Positions 1 to 7,237 of a stretch of 9,103 nt of DNA are shown in pieces; within the stretch, counting starts at the first letter, position 1; each line of letters starts with the position of its first letter. This DNA is from Gammaproteobacteria bacterium (GTDB lineage Bacteria; Pseudomonadota; Gammaproteobacteria; Pseudomonadales; Halomonadaceae): positions 1-9,103 of the forward strand of contig JAMCZP010000172.1 of the NCBI GenBank assembly GCA_023485185.1, given 5' to 3'. The notes below the pieces were generated by a model that was given only the letters and a program-made list of their open reading frames with translations, did not search any database and had not been told where the DNA came from. A program made the translations under genes and the position numbers.

Positions 1-86
1 AACACTTTATGACCACTGTCATCAACTGCATGAAGTTGAAAAACATGCTTGGCAAGATCAATACCCACAATGCTAATGTTGTTCAT
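1..86 (-). CDS. IS110-family transposase, N-terminal fragment (runs off left edge)
   Basis: Read on the minus strand from an ATG at 86, the 28 visible codons begin MNNISIVGIDLAKHVFQ and continue LHAVDDSGHKV. The G-I-D-L-A-K-x-V-F-Q pattern with a following D-x-x-G is the start of the RuvC-like DEDD domain of IS110/IS1111-family transposases (recombinases); the Asp of GIDLAK is the first catalytic acidic residue of that family. A Shine-Dalgarno sequence AGAGGA ends 7 bases before the ATG, which supports this start. The rest of the protein (family length is usually 300-400 residues) lies left of the window, so I cannot tell whether the gene is intact. It is co-directional with the B12 operon and lies 151 bases beyond the cobO stop. 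Identification to family is fairly firm; assignment to the IS110 or IS1111 subgroup is not possible here. Confidence 0.85.
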   Translation of the reverse strand, partial: MNNISIVGIDLAKHVFQLHAVDDSGHKV

Positions 87-114
87 GGATGGATCCTCTT
101 TCAAGATGCCGTCA

Positions 115-191
115 GTGCCCTGCGCACATTAGATGAAGTGCTTCTTCATCTTGGCACAGAGGGACGGGTCCATCCCATTTCCCACAGGGCA
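115..191 (-). ncRNA. Candidate structured RNA upstream of IS110 transposase (possible bridge RNA)
   Basis: Seen directly: a perfect 8-bp hairpin (131-138 AGATGAAG with 144-151 CTTCATCT, 5-base loop), a 5-bp stem around it (115-119 GTGCC with 153-157 GGCAC) leaving an 11-base unpaired bulge on one side, and a competing 7-bp long-range pair (116-122 TGCCCTG with 185-191 CAGGGCA). A small GGAC/GTCC repeat lies at 162-171. Known: some IS110 elements encode a bridge RNA in the non-coding end upstream of the transposase, whereas IS1111-type elements carry theirs downstream. Inference: this block may be part of such a guide RNA. At most about 150 bases are available before cobO, which may be short for one, and the element's subgroup is unknown, so the call is tentative. 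Confidence 0.3.
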
Positions 192-209
192 TCCTTACAT
201 CTTCTTTCT

Positions 210-237
210 CTCACGCCTCACTATTTACACCTCACAC
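210..237 (-). repeat. Degenerate GTGAG-rich repeat after cobO stop
   Basis: On the minus strand, directly after the cobO stop, the sequence repeats GTGAG three times with irregular spacing (GTGTGAGG, AGTGAGG, CGTGAGAG). It is low-complexity and not clearly part of the IS. No terminator hairpin with a T-run is visible between cobO and the transposase, so the operon's natural terminator may have been displaced or lost. Confidence 0.35.
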
Positions 238-849
238 TTAAAGCTCTATCCCCTTTTGGGCTTTGATGCCCTGATCTTTAAAAGCATGCTTCACCACTTT
301 CATTTCGGTAACGGTATCGGCAAGGTCGATAAGCTGTTGCGGGGCGTAGCGGCCAGTGACGACGGCGTGCTGCATTTCTGGGCGGGCTTGCAGGTCGTCG
401 AGTACTTGGTCTAGGTCTAGGTACTCATAGCGCAGGGCGATGTTGAGTTCGTCGAGTAGTACCAGGTGGTAGCTTTCGTCTTGCAGCATGCGTTTGGCTT
501 CTGCCCAGGCGGCGTTAGCGGCGGCGACATCGCGCTCGCGGTCTTGGGTGTCCCAGGTGTAGCCCTGCCCCATTACGTGGTAATCGACGTTGGGCAGGTT
601 ACGGAAGAACGCTTCTTCGCCGGTGCTGAAGGCGCCTTTGATAAACTGCACCACGCCGACTTTCATACCGTGGCCCAGGGCGCGGGCGAGCATGCCAAAA
701 CCTGAGCTGCTTTTGCCTTTACCGGGGCCGGTGAGCACTAGCAGCACGCCCTGCTCTTTATCGGCGCGGGCGATGCGCTCGTTCATAATTTTCTGCTTGG
801 CCGCCATGCGCTGGGCATGGCGTTCGGGGGTTTTGGCATTCTCGCGCAT
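238..849 (-). CDS. cobO: Corrinoid adenosyltransferase, CobO/BtuR type
   Basis: ATP:co(I)rrinoid adenosyltransferase of 203 residues, which transfers the 5'-deoxyadenosyl group of ATP to reduced corrin cobalt in the cytoplasm, for both salvage and de novo synthesis. The family P-loop is GPGKGKSS (residues 41-48), with no insert. Further family motifs are GVVQFIKG (65-72), GQGYTWDTQ (94-102), a Walker-B-like VLLDELN (130-136) and VVTGR (163-167) followed by LADTVTEM (176-183). Length matches E. coli BtuR (about 200). The N-terminal 30 residues are charged and helical, as usual for this family. The start is supported by GAGG about 7 bases before the ATG. It is the last gene of the btuB operon, 22 bases after the ytoQ-like gene. 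It appears intact, with the IS110 element only just beyond its stop. Confidence 0.95.
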   Translation of the reverse strand: MRENAKTPERHAQRMAAKQKIMNERIARADKEQGVLLVLTGPGKGKSSSGFGMLARALGHGMKVGVVQFIKGAFSTGEEAFFRNLPNVDYHVMGQGYTWDTQDRERDVAAANAAWAEAKRMLQDESYHLVLLDELNIALRYEYLDLDQVLDDLQARPEMQHAVVTGRYAPQQLIDLADTVTEMKVVKHAFKDQGIKAQKGIEL

Positions 850-871
850 GGGGCGTCCTCTTTTTTAAGCC

Positions 872-1312
872 TTAGGCTTTTAGTACGTAGCGCAACGTCT
901 CAACCACCTGATCAGTCGTGGTGCACCAGGCTTGGGCTTGCGCATCGACTTCTTTCAGCGGATGAACGATATCTTCACTGTGCAACGTGATGTAAGGCTT
1001 GGCTAACGCGGCGCAGTAGCCTGCATCGAAGGCGGCGTTCCACTGCTTATACTGGTCGCCAAAACGAACGACAACGAGGTCGGCCTGCTCAATCATGGTG
1101 CGGGTGCGAATGGCGTTCACTTTGGATGACTGGTGATCACGCCAGAAGCCATTGTCCGGTTTACCCAGGTGGTCACCGGCGGCATCAGAGGCTGCGTGAT
1201 CCGTTACTGGGGCGGTGAAGACGATATCCAGTCCCGCCGCCTCTGCGCCGCGCTGAATCTCTTCGCGCCAATCAGTGTGAATCTCGCCGGAAAGGTAGAC
1301 GTAAAAGCTCAT
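872..1312 (-). CDS. YtoQ-family protein (nucleoside deoxyribosyltransferase-like fold), function unknown
   Basis: 146 residues, close to the usual YtoQ length (about 148). It opens YVYLSGEIHTDWREEI (4-19), continues through VFTAPVTDH (31-39) and DHQSSKVNAIRTRTMIEQADLVVVRF (59-84 region), and has WNAAFDAGYCAALAKP (91-106). This layout resembles the nucleoside 2-deoxyribosyltransferase superfamily, where a GT-x-x-E-x-G-Y-A-x-x-x-GKP segment carries the catalytic Glu; here Asp96 seems to occupy that position (my alignment by eye). No signal peptide or membrane segment is present, so it is probably cytoplasmic. AGGAG lies about 7 bases before the ATG. It sits between cobB (87-base gap) and cobO (22-base gap) on the same strand, so it is probably co-transcribed with B12 genes. 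A weak promoter inside the 87-base gap (TATGCT at 1355-1360) cannot be excluded. Its substrate is not known; a link to B12 rests on position only. Confidence 0.8.
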   Translation of the reverse strand: MSFYVYLSGEIHTDWREEIQRGAEAAGLDIVFTAPVTDHAASDAAGDHLGKPDNGFWRDHQSSKVNAIRTRTMIEQADLVVVRFGDQYKQWNAAFDAGYCAALAKPYITLHSEDIVHPLKEVDAQAQAWCTTTDQVVETLRYVLKA

Positions 1313-1399
1313 GGTGTTCTCCTGCTGAGTTGCCTATCGATATGAAAGGCACACAGCATAGCGCAAATCAGTTTATGGAAAAATCTTCCACATACTTCG

Positions 1400-2713
1400 T
1401 TAACCGTTATTGATGCTAATCGGCTGCCCGGTAAATATATCTGCGACCAGCTTGGGCGCAGAGGGAAAGTAGCCGTGGAAGTAGCTCGCGACCAGCCCAC
1501 CTTCGCGATAGATCGGTTCGGCTTCGCTACCGGCCAGTTTGCGGGTGCGTGCCAGCGGCGTCATCGCAGTTTCAAGTAACGAGTGGTGATAGGTATGGCC
1601 GCGCAGCTCGCCTGCCCCGGCGTGTAGGCTTTGCAACCCTAAAGCGGTGAGTTTACCGGCCATTTTCGCGGTACCGTTGAGAAGCCCGAGCATCGCGTGG
1701 CTTTCGCCTTCGCCGTCTACCAACTGCTCAACGCAGGCCATCAGGCCGCCGCACTCTGCCAGTATTGGTTTGCCCGCGCGGTGATGAGCTCGAATCGCTT
1801 CTAGCATACTGTGGTTGGCATTCAAACGAGCCGCGTTAAGCTCGGGGTAGCCACCCGGCAGCCAGAGAGCGTCACAGTCGGGTAACTGGTGATCAGTAAG
1901 CGGTGAAAAGAAGCTGACCTCTGCGCCCATGACGCGCAGCACGTCTACATTGGCGCGGTAGATAAACGCAAAGGCGTCGTCTCGGGCAATAGCGATGCGC
2001 ACACCATTAATGTAATCCGGCACCGGCGTTGGCGACTCCGCGCTGAGTGTGACTAGCTTGGGCAACCGGCCTAAGCCCGCCTCTTTCAACACCTCGGCGG
2101 CGGCATCCAGCTGCGCATCCAGGCCGCTTAGTTCGCTGGCCTGCACCAAACCCAAATGGCGATCGGGAATCTTCATGGCCTCGTTGCGGGGAATGGCACC
2201 CAGCAGCGTAATGCCTTCCGGCATGCTCTCAGCGAGGAGTTTGCCATGGCCGGGACTGCCGACGCGGTTGGCAATCACTTCATGAATAGCGAGGTCGGGA
2301 TGGTAGTTGGCCAAACCTTGAGCCACCGCGCCAAAGGTTTGTGCCATGCCCCAGGCATCAATCACCGGCAGCGCGGGAATGCCTGCTAAGATTGCCAAAT
2401 CAGCGCTGGAAGGTGAGCCATCAAATAGCCCCATTGAACCTTCGACCAGAATCACATCTGCTTCCTGGGCGGCTTCGGCTAAGCGCCAGCGGCACTCCTC
2501 TTCGCCTGTCATCCAGGGGTGAAGCTGATACACCGGCTGGCCGGACGCCACTTCCTGAATCATAGGGTCAAGGTAATCGGGGCCATGCTTGAAAACCCGC
2601 ACCGTCAGGCCTGCATTGCGATGTAGCCTTGCCAGTGCCGCCGTCACCATTGACTTTCCCTGGCCAGAGCCGGGTGCACTGATTAGCGCTGCGTGTGCTT
2701 TTCCCTGAAACAT
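1400..2713 (-). CDS. cobB: Cobyrinate a,c-diamide synthase CobB
   Basis: 437 residues. It uses ATP and glutamine to amidate the a and c side chains of cobyrinate in the cytoplasm. The N-terminal half is a MinD/dethiobiotin-synthetase-like ATPase: P-loop SAPGSGQGKS (12-21), FKHGPDYLDP (41-50, the family's K-x-GPD-Y/F-x-D-P), and LVEGSMGLFDG (89-99). The C-terminal half is a class I glutamine amidotransferase: LPGGYPEL (285-292), nucleophile Cys321 in AECGGLM, and YFHGYF (411-416) carrying the catalytic His413. An upstream in-frame ATG at 2758 would overlap btuD. The ATG at 2713 has GAGGA 7 bases before it and follows the btuD stop by 13 bases, so I prefer it. It could be confused with CobQ (cobyric acid synthase), but the amidotransferase and GPD motifs and the length fit CobB better. 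It is an odd partner for a pure transport operon, showing that the cell probably also makes corrinoids de novo. Confidence 0.93.
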   Translation of the reverse strand: MFQGKAHAALISAPGSGQGKSMVTAALARLHRNAGLTVRVFKHGPDYLDPMIQEVASGQPVYQLHPWMTGEEECRWRLAEAAQEADVILVEGSMGLFDGSPSSADLAILAGIPALPVIDAWGMAQTFGAVAQGLANYHPDLAIHEVIANRVGSPGHGKLLAESMPEGITLLGAIPRNEAMKIPDRHLGLVQASELSGLDAQLDAAAEVLKEAGLGRLPKLVTLSAESPTPVPDYINGVRIAIARDDAFAFIYRANVDVLRVMGAEVSFFSPLTDHQLPDCDALWLPGGYPELNAARLNANHSMLEAIRAHHRAGKPILAECGGLMACVEQLVDGEGESHAMLGLLNGTAKMAGKLTALGLQSLHAGAGELRGHTYHHSLLETAMTPLARTRKLAGSEAEPIYREGGLVASYFHGYFPSAPKLVADIFTGQPISINNG

Positions 2714-2726
2714 ATCGTTATCCTCG

Positions 2727-3494
2727 CTATTTGATTGGCACAAACACTGGCGCACCATCTACCTCAACGACCGCTAGGCGTTGGCGATAAAGGCTTTCCA
2801 GCGCGCTGGGCACCAGCATGTTTTCCCTTGGGCCCCAACAGGCTTCACCATTGGGGTAAAGCAGCAGCACTTGGTCACACCAGCGGGCGGCTAGATTTAG
2901 GTCATGCAGGCACATCATCACCGCTTTGCCTTCTGCGGCCTGTTCTGCCATTAGCGCCATCACCGCACTCTGGTGGTGAAGATCCAGATGATTAGTGGGC
3001 TCGTCGGCCAGCCACACATTGGGCGCCTGAGTCAGCACGGTGGCAATCGCAACGCGCTGGCGCTCGCCGCCTGAAAGCGTGCTCACCAATCGGTCACGCA
3101 GATGCGCCACATCTAATCGCTCAAGCGCGGCTTCGGCACGAGCATAATCATCGGCGCCTTCCATTTGCCACGGCGATAAATAGGGGTGGCGGCCAATCAG
3201 CACCGTTTCTAACACCGATGCTGGAAAGCCATCTTGACGGTCTTGAAACACTAATCCCAAGCGCCGCGCAATATGGCGGCGACGCAGTTGGCTAAGCGGC
3301 TGATCACCTAGTCTTACTTCACCCGAACGCGGGGCATGTAGTCCCGCCAAGGTATGCAGCAAAGTGGTTTTACCTGCACCGTTAGGGCCTAGCACGCCCC
3401 AGCTTTGCCCTGGCTCAATGGTCAAATTTAGTGGCGTACCGCCTTCTCGGCCGGGCACATTGATGAGGAGATCGTGAGTAGAAAGTACGCTCAT
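2727..3494 (-). CDS. btuD: Vitamin B12 ABC transporter ATPase BtuD
   Basis: 255-residue cytoplasmic ATPase subunit of the BtuCDF importer. All ABC elements are present: Walker A GPNGAGKTT (36-44), Q-loop Gln84 in LVFQDRQ, signature LSGGERQ (140-146), Walker B VWLADEP (160-166), D-loop HLDLHH (169-174) and H-loop His197 in CLHDLN. The spacing is that of the iron-siderophore/B12 (FecE/BtuD) subfamily, and the length matches E. coli BtuD (about 249). The start codon shares one base with the btuC stop (TGATG), with GGAG a few bases upstream, so translation is probably coupled. A haem or siderophore importer ATPase would look alike; the btuB/btuC/cob neighbours and the riboswitch decide for B12. 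Confidence 0.92.
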   Translation of the reverse strand: MSVLSTHDLLINVPGREGGTPLNLTIEPGQSWGVLGPNGAGKTTLLHTLAGLHAPRSGEVRLGDQPLSQLRRRHIARRLGLVFQDRQDGFPASVLETVLIGRHPYLSPWQMEGADDYARAEAALERLDVAHLRDRLVSTLSGGERQRVAIATVLTQAPNVWLADEPTNHLDLHHQSAVMALMAEQAAEGKAVMMCLHDLNLAARWCDQVLLLYPNGEACWGPRENMLVPSALESLYRQRLAVVEVDGAPVFVPIK

Positions 3495-4480
3495 CAGCGG
3501 CTCCGGTAGAGCAGGAACAGGAAGGTGGGCACGCCCAATAACGCGGTGATCACGCCTACAGGAAGCTGTTCCGGAGCGATCATGGTGCGCGCTAGTGTAT
3601 CTGCCAGCACCAGTAGCGTGCCGCCTGCCAACGCACAGGCAGGTAGTATCAGCCGCTGGTCATTGCCTAACAGCAAGCGCAACATGTGGGGCACCACTAA
3701 GCCAACAAAACCAATACTACCTGCGGTGGTAACGGCTGCTGCGGTGAGCAGACTGGCGGCAACATAGATGCACCACTCCAGCGGCCTGACCGCCACGCCC
3801 AACGCGGCGGCCTGCTGTGGGCCACGGGCCAGCACATTCAGGCTGCGCCCGAGGGGAATCAGCACCACGCAGGTAACTAAGAGCAGCAGCAACGGCGGCC
3901 ACGGTGTGCGCGCATAGGAGAGATCGCCCATTAACCAGTAAAGCATTCCCGGCAGGCGCTCGGCGGGGCTTAATGCCAGCATCAGGGTAATGACAGCGCC
4001 CCACCCTGCTGCGACCACCACGCCTGTTAGCAACAGCCGCGAAGGCGTCCAACTACCGCTGCCATGGGCCAAACCAAAGACGAGAAACGTCGACAGCAGC
4101 GCGCCGCCAAACGCCGAGCTTGAAATGGCTAATCCGCCAAGGCCGCCCAGCATGGCCGCCAAGGCGCCAATCGATGCACCGCCGGAAAGCCCAAGTACAT
4201 AAGGGTCGGCAAGCGGGTTACGCAGTAACACCTGCATTAGCGCGCCGGCGACGGCCAACAAACCGCCCACCGCAAACGCTGAAAGCGCCCTGGGTAGGCG
4301 CAGATCCATTACCATCGTTCGTGCCAGGGCATCGCTTTCGCCCTGCCCTATATTACTAAGAACAACGTCCCATATTTGCACAGGCGTAATCTGCGCACTG
4401 CCAACGCCAAGGGCAATCAGTAGCGAAGCCAGCGCTGCTAGAAGCAACAGGCCAAGCGGAAGCCCTAGCCGCGATAACAT
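3494..4480 (-). CDS. btuC: Vitamin B12 ABC transporter permease BtuC
   Basis: 328-residue FecCD-family inner-membrane permease, highly hydrophobic throughout, consistent with the ten transmembrane helices of this family; two copies pair with two BtuD. Family signatures are DLRLPRAL (59-66), GALMQVLLRNPLADPYVLG (79-97) with a following SGGA (99-102), the coupling-helix region GPQQAAALGV (220-229) that contacts the ATPase, GSIGFVGLVVPHMLR (254-268) and LPVGVITALLGVPTF (306-320). Length matches E. coli BtuC (326). Its ATG overlaps the btuF stop by one base (TAATG) and its stop overlaps the btuD start, giving tight coupling of the three transporter genes. Specificity for B12 rather than iron-siderophores is inferred from context. 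Confidence 0.92.
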   Translation of the reverse strand: MLSRLGLPLGLLLLAALASLLIALGVGSAQITPVQIWDVVLSNIGQGESDALARTMVMDLRLPRALSAFAVGGLLAVAGALMQVLLRNPLADPYVLGLSGGASIGALAAMLGGLGGLAISSSAFGGALLSTFLVFGLAHGSGSWTPSRLLLTGVVVAAGWGAVITLMLALSPAERLPGMLYWLMGDLSYARTPWPPLLLLLVTCVVLIPLGRSLNVLARGPQQAAALGVAVRPLEWCIYVAASLLTAAAVTTAGSIGFVGLVVPHMLRLLLGNDQRLILPACALAGGTLLVLADTLARTMIAPEQLPVGVITALLGVPTFLFLLYRSR

Positions 4481-5436
4481 TAGCGATGCTCACGTTTTTG
4501 GCGGGCGATATCGAGCTTCTCACAGAGGAGCTGAGTGCCCTCCATTAGGCGCGGCGTTGGCCGCTGAATCAGTGAGGGGGGTACGAAAAAGAGATTATCT
4601 TCGGCTACTGCCGTGAGGTGGGAATACTGTTCCCAATGGGTCAGCCAGTGGCGATTCTCTTCACCCATACCACCCGCAATAATCGCTTCAGGGTTAGCAG
4701 CCAAGACGGCTTCATCGTCAATGCGGGGCACAAGGCGCGCCTGAGCACCGAACACATTTTCACCGCCGCATATCTTCACTACCTGACCAATAAGGTGCTG
4801 ATCGTTGACGCTCATTAGCGGCTCATCCCACACTTGATAGAATGTCGGCACCGGCGCGCGATCTCGATAGCGCTCTTCAAGAGCGTTCATGGTATTACGG
4901 AAATTATCAGCCACCGCCTGCCCGGCGGTTTCAGTGCCTGCCAGTCGCGCCAATCGTTCAATGGCGCTGGCCACTCCCTCCATATCGCGAGGCTCAATAT
5001 AGAACACCGGCATGCCCAACGCTTCTAGGGTTTCAAGCTGTTCAGACGGGTTGCCTGTCACCCAGCCAATCACTAAATCTGGCGCCAGGCCCACCAGCGT
5101 TTCTAAATCAATCCGGGTGTGGCTGCCCACTGACGCCACTTGTTTGGCTTCAGGGGGGTAGTCGCTGTAGGAGACAACCGCAACCACTTGATCACCTGCG
5201 CCAGCGGCGTAGGTCAATTCTGTCGCGCCTGGCGAAAGAGTGGCAATACGCCGGGCGTGATCATGAAGGCATACCTCACGGTCACGATCATCAATTGCGC
5301 ACCGCGCGTGATGATGAGCGGAGGCCGTCGTCGCCATTAAAGACATAGTTACTATTAGAGACATAGTCACCATTAACAACGCGAGGCCCATGGCCCCGCG
5401 CGCTAAACGGTTTATTTTATTGACCAAAGTGAACAC
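4480..5436 (-). CDS. btuF: Periplasmic cobalamin-binding protein BtuF
   Basis: 318-residue type III periplasmic binding protein that delivers corrinoids to BtuCD. The N-terminus has a basic region (K7, R10, R13), a long hydrophobic core and a likely cleavage after ASA (38-40). The mature protein begins with a His-rich stretch (HHHARC, CLHDH) and two cysteines (46, 56) that could form a disulfide. The domain starts RIATLSPGATEL (63-74), with ITLSP/TELLYALG-like family features, then LVGLAPDLVIGW (114-125), FYQVWDEPLMSV and KICGGENVFG. I take the GTG at 5436 as start: AGGG lies about 8 bases upstream and the basic n-region is kept. This overlaps the btuB stop by 20 bases. The alternative is ATG at 5391 (residue 16), which has no good Shine-Dalgarno sequence. 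The signal sequence carries an 18-bp tandem duplication, listed separately. Confidence 0.9.
   Translation of the reverse strand: MFTLVNKINRLARGAMGLALLMVTMSLIVTMSLMATTASAHHHARCAIDDRDREVCLHDHARRIATLSPGATELTYAAGAGDQVVAVVSYSDYPPEAKQVASVGSHTRIDLETLVGLAPDLVIGWVTGNPSEQLETLEALGMPVFYIEPRDMEGVASAIERLARLAGTETAGQAVADNFRNTMNALEERYRDRAPVPTFYQVWDEPLMSVNDQHLIGQVVKICGGENVFGAQARLVPRIDDEAVLAANPEAIIAGGMGEENRHWLTHWEQYSHLTAVAEDNLFFVPPSLIQRPTPRLMEGTQLLCEKLDIARQKREHR
5336..5371 (-). repeat. 18-bp tandem duplication in the btuF signal-peptide region
   Basis: Two adjacent 18-base units (5336-5353 and 5354-5371) match at 15 of 18 positions and keep frame. They encode the repeated hydrophobic stretch VTMSLI/VTMSLM in the signal-peptide core, lengthening it by six residues. 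A third partial match begins at 5372. Confidence 0.75.
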
Positions 5437-7237
5437 TCAAGAACCCTGCTCGGCCTGCGTTGAGGTAGTCACGCGTCGTTTCATACTCTTTATCAAAGGC
5501 ATTTTCTACCGTCACACGGGCGGTCCAAAGCGGCGCAAACTGCCAACCCGCACGTAAGTTAACCACCCCATACCCACCTAAACGCTGAGTATTCGCGGCA
5601 TTATCATAACGGTGATTTTGCGCCACTAAAGACCCTCCTAATGACCAATCGCCCAATTCACGATCCGCATCCAAACGCACACTCTGGGTGGCACGACGGG
5701 CTAACCGATTGCCGGTATCCCGGTCTTCCGGATCCAGGTAAGTAAAGGCGGCCTGCAGTGTCCAGTCACTAACTTCAACACCGCTGGAAAGCTCAGCTCC
5801 ACGAATGCGTGCATTATTAACGTTTTGAGGCGCGAATAAACCGCTTGGCGTCGGTGCCCAGGCGATCAGGTCATCATAATCGTTTTGGAAGGCAGCCAGA
5901 TCCCAGAACCACTGATTGTATTGGCCACGAATGCCGACCTCAGTGGTTTCAGAGCTTTCTGGATTAAGATCCGGGTTACCAGAGTTTGGCCAATATAAGT
6001 CATTGAAACTCGGCGCTTTAAAAGCAGTGCCAATACTGGCGCGAAGTGTATGGTAGTTATCTACGTGATAGCCCAGCGCCAAGCTGCCAGTAACTTCATC
6101 TCCATAGGCTTCGTTGTCGTCATACCGTAGGCTTGCTTGAATGGCGAATGGCGCAAAGTCGAGCAGCCCCTGAGTAAACACTGCTTTGTTATCGCGACTG
6201 GTCACATCAAAATCATTGGTGCTTGAAATACGATCTTCGCTGATTTCCGCTCCAGCGATCAGCTCATGAGCGCCGAACTGAAAATTGTTCTGCCAACGGG
6301 CAGTTTGGGTGCGTGTATCAATTACTGAGCCCCCGAAATTATCAATCGTATCCAGCTCATCGCGGGCTTCGCTAAGGGTTAAACGGCTCTGCCAGGTATC
6401 GGTGACGGGAAGCTCGCCGTAAATACCCGCTACCTGCTGGACAAAATCATTCTCGCCACCATCATACTCATTGTTACCGCGAGCGCGTAGCGCCAGCAGG
6501 CCAACTTCTGTACCGCTATCAAAGGTATGCGCAATACGCGCAAGCGCAGAGGTATTGTCATAGCCTTTGTCTTCACCACCACGGCTAACCGGCTGGCCGT
6601 CGGTATTGAAATGACTACCTGCAAAGCTGTAGCGTGTGCCGCCCTCTCGACCAGAGACGCCTGCACTTAACCGCTGGGTATTGAATGAACCACCGCCCAC
6701 CGAAATTCTGGGTTGCGGGCCTTCCTCATCACCCTCTGGCGTAAAGAGTTGGATGACACCACCGACGGCATCCGCACCATAAAGGCTGCCGCGTGGACCG
6801 CGCACGATTTCCGCTCGGTCAAACATGCGTGGGTCCAGGTATTGAAAAGCGGCGCCACCGGAAGTGGCTGAACGTAAGCGAATACCATCGATCATCAGTA
6901 TTGATGCATCGCTTGGCACACCGCGTAGATAAACGCTGCTGTTTTTGCCAAAGCTGCCATTGCTAGTCACATCCACACCAGGCTGGCCACGAAACAGATC
7001 GGTAAGGCTGATGGGATCTTGGCGTCGGAAAGTGGCTTCGTCCAGCACGCTAACAGATGAAAGGCTTTCGTTGGCAGTACGGGGCGCTAACGTGGCGGTA
7101 ACAATTACAGGGTCAAGCGCAGCTAGATCCATCGTCGCTTCGGCGTACTGGGCCTCCGCGTGAATGTGGAAGGCGAGCGGTAAGGCAGCCATACTAAATG
7201 CCGCTAATTTAGCGGTGGTGTGGAAACGATGATTCAT
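5417..7237 (-). CDS. btuB: TonB-dependent outer-membrane vitamin B12 receptor BtuB
   Basis: 606 residues, near the E. coli BtuB length (614 precursor). It imports corrinoids across the outer membrane using TonB energy. The signal peptide MNHRFHTTAKLAAFSMAALP continues to a likely cleavage at HAEA (26-29). The TonB box is DPVIVTA (42-48). The plug domain (about 50-165) contains LRGVPSDASILMIDGIR (104-120) and RAEIVRGPRGSLYGADAVGG (141-160). The rest is a 22-strand barrel pattern, including the receptor motif FKAPSFNDLYWPNSGNPDLN. It ends SVHFGQ, so the usual terminal aromatic residue is followed by two residues. An ATG at 7300 is in frame, but the ATG at 7237 directly precedes the signal peptide and has AAGGGA 7 bases upstream, so I prefer it. 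It is the first gene of the operon, under the cobalamin riboswitch. The 3' end overlaps the btuF GTG start. Confidence 0.93.
   Translation of the reverse strand: MNHRFHTTAKLAAFSMAALPLAFHIHAEAQYAEATMDLAALDPVIVTATLAPRTANESLSSVSVLDEATFRRQDPISLTDLFRGQPGVDVTSNGSFGKNSSVYLRGVPSDASILMIDGIRLRSATSGGAAFQYLDPRMFDRAEIVRGPRGSLYGADAVGGVIQLFTPEGDEEGPQPRISVGGGSFNTQRLSAGVSGREGGTRYSFAGSHFNTDGQPVSRGGEDKGYDNTSALARIAHTFDSGTEVGLLALRARGNNEYDGGENDFVQQVAGIYGELPVTDTWQSRLTLSEARDELDTIDNFGGSVIDTRTQTARWQNNFQFGAHELIAGAEISEDRISSTNDFDVTSRDNKAVFTQGLLDFAPFAIQASLRYDDNEAYGDEVTGSLALGYHVDNYHTLRASIGTAFKAPSFNDLYWPNSGNPDLNPESSETTEVGIRGQYNQWFWDLAAFQNDYDDLIAWAPTPSGLFAPQNVNNARIRGAELSSGVEVSDWTLQAAFTYLDPEDRDTGNRLARRATQSVRLDADRELGDWSLGGSLVAQNHRYDNAANTQRLGGYGVVNLRAGWQFAPLWTARVTVENAFDKEYETTRDYLNAGRAGFLSVHFGQ

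Larger units (their letters stand above)
1..205 (-). mobile_element. End of an IS110-family insertion sequence (right boundary approximate)
   Basis: The transposase start at 86 points leftward, so the transposase-upstream end of the element lies between 87 and the cobO stop at 238. IS110-family elements typically lack obvious long terminal inverted repeats and large target duplications, so the boundary cannot be placed by eye; 205 is a guess. The 87-237 stretch has no convincing coding frame but contains nested inverted repeats (see the candidate structured RNA entry). Insertion directly after the last gene of the operon may have separated cobO from further cob genes that once followed it. 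Confidence 0.6.

Noticed and set aside
9..414. Plus-strand open frames at the left end
   Set aside because: They lie antisense to the IS110 transposase start and to cobO, have no family resemblance, and lack ribosome-binding sites.
1309..1500. Small minus-strand frame between cobB and the ytoQ-like gene
   Set aside because: It overlaps the CobB C-terminus in another frame and shows no recognisable protein features.
2714..2758. Upstream start for cobB at 2758
   Set aside because: It overlaps the btuD end and lacks a good ribosome-binding site, whereas the ATG at 2713 has GAGGA at the right distance and begins where the family does.
3717..4052. 111-codon minus-strand frame within btuC
   Set aside because: It is a frame-shifted reading of btuC, rich in Arg and Ala, without start signals.
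4842..5348. 168-codon plus-strand frame antisense to btuF
   Set aside because: It is composed of the reverse of a well-supported gene, has biased composition and matches no family I know.
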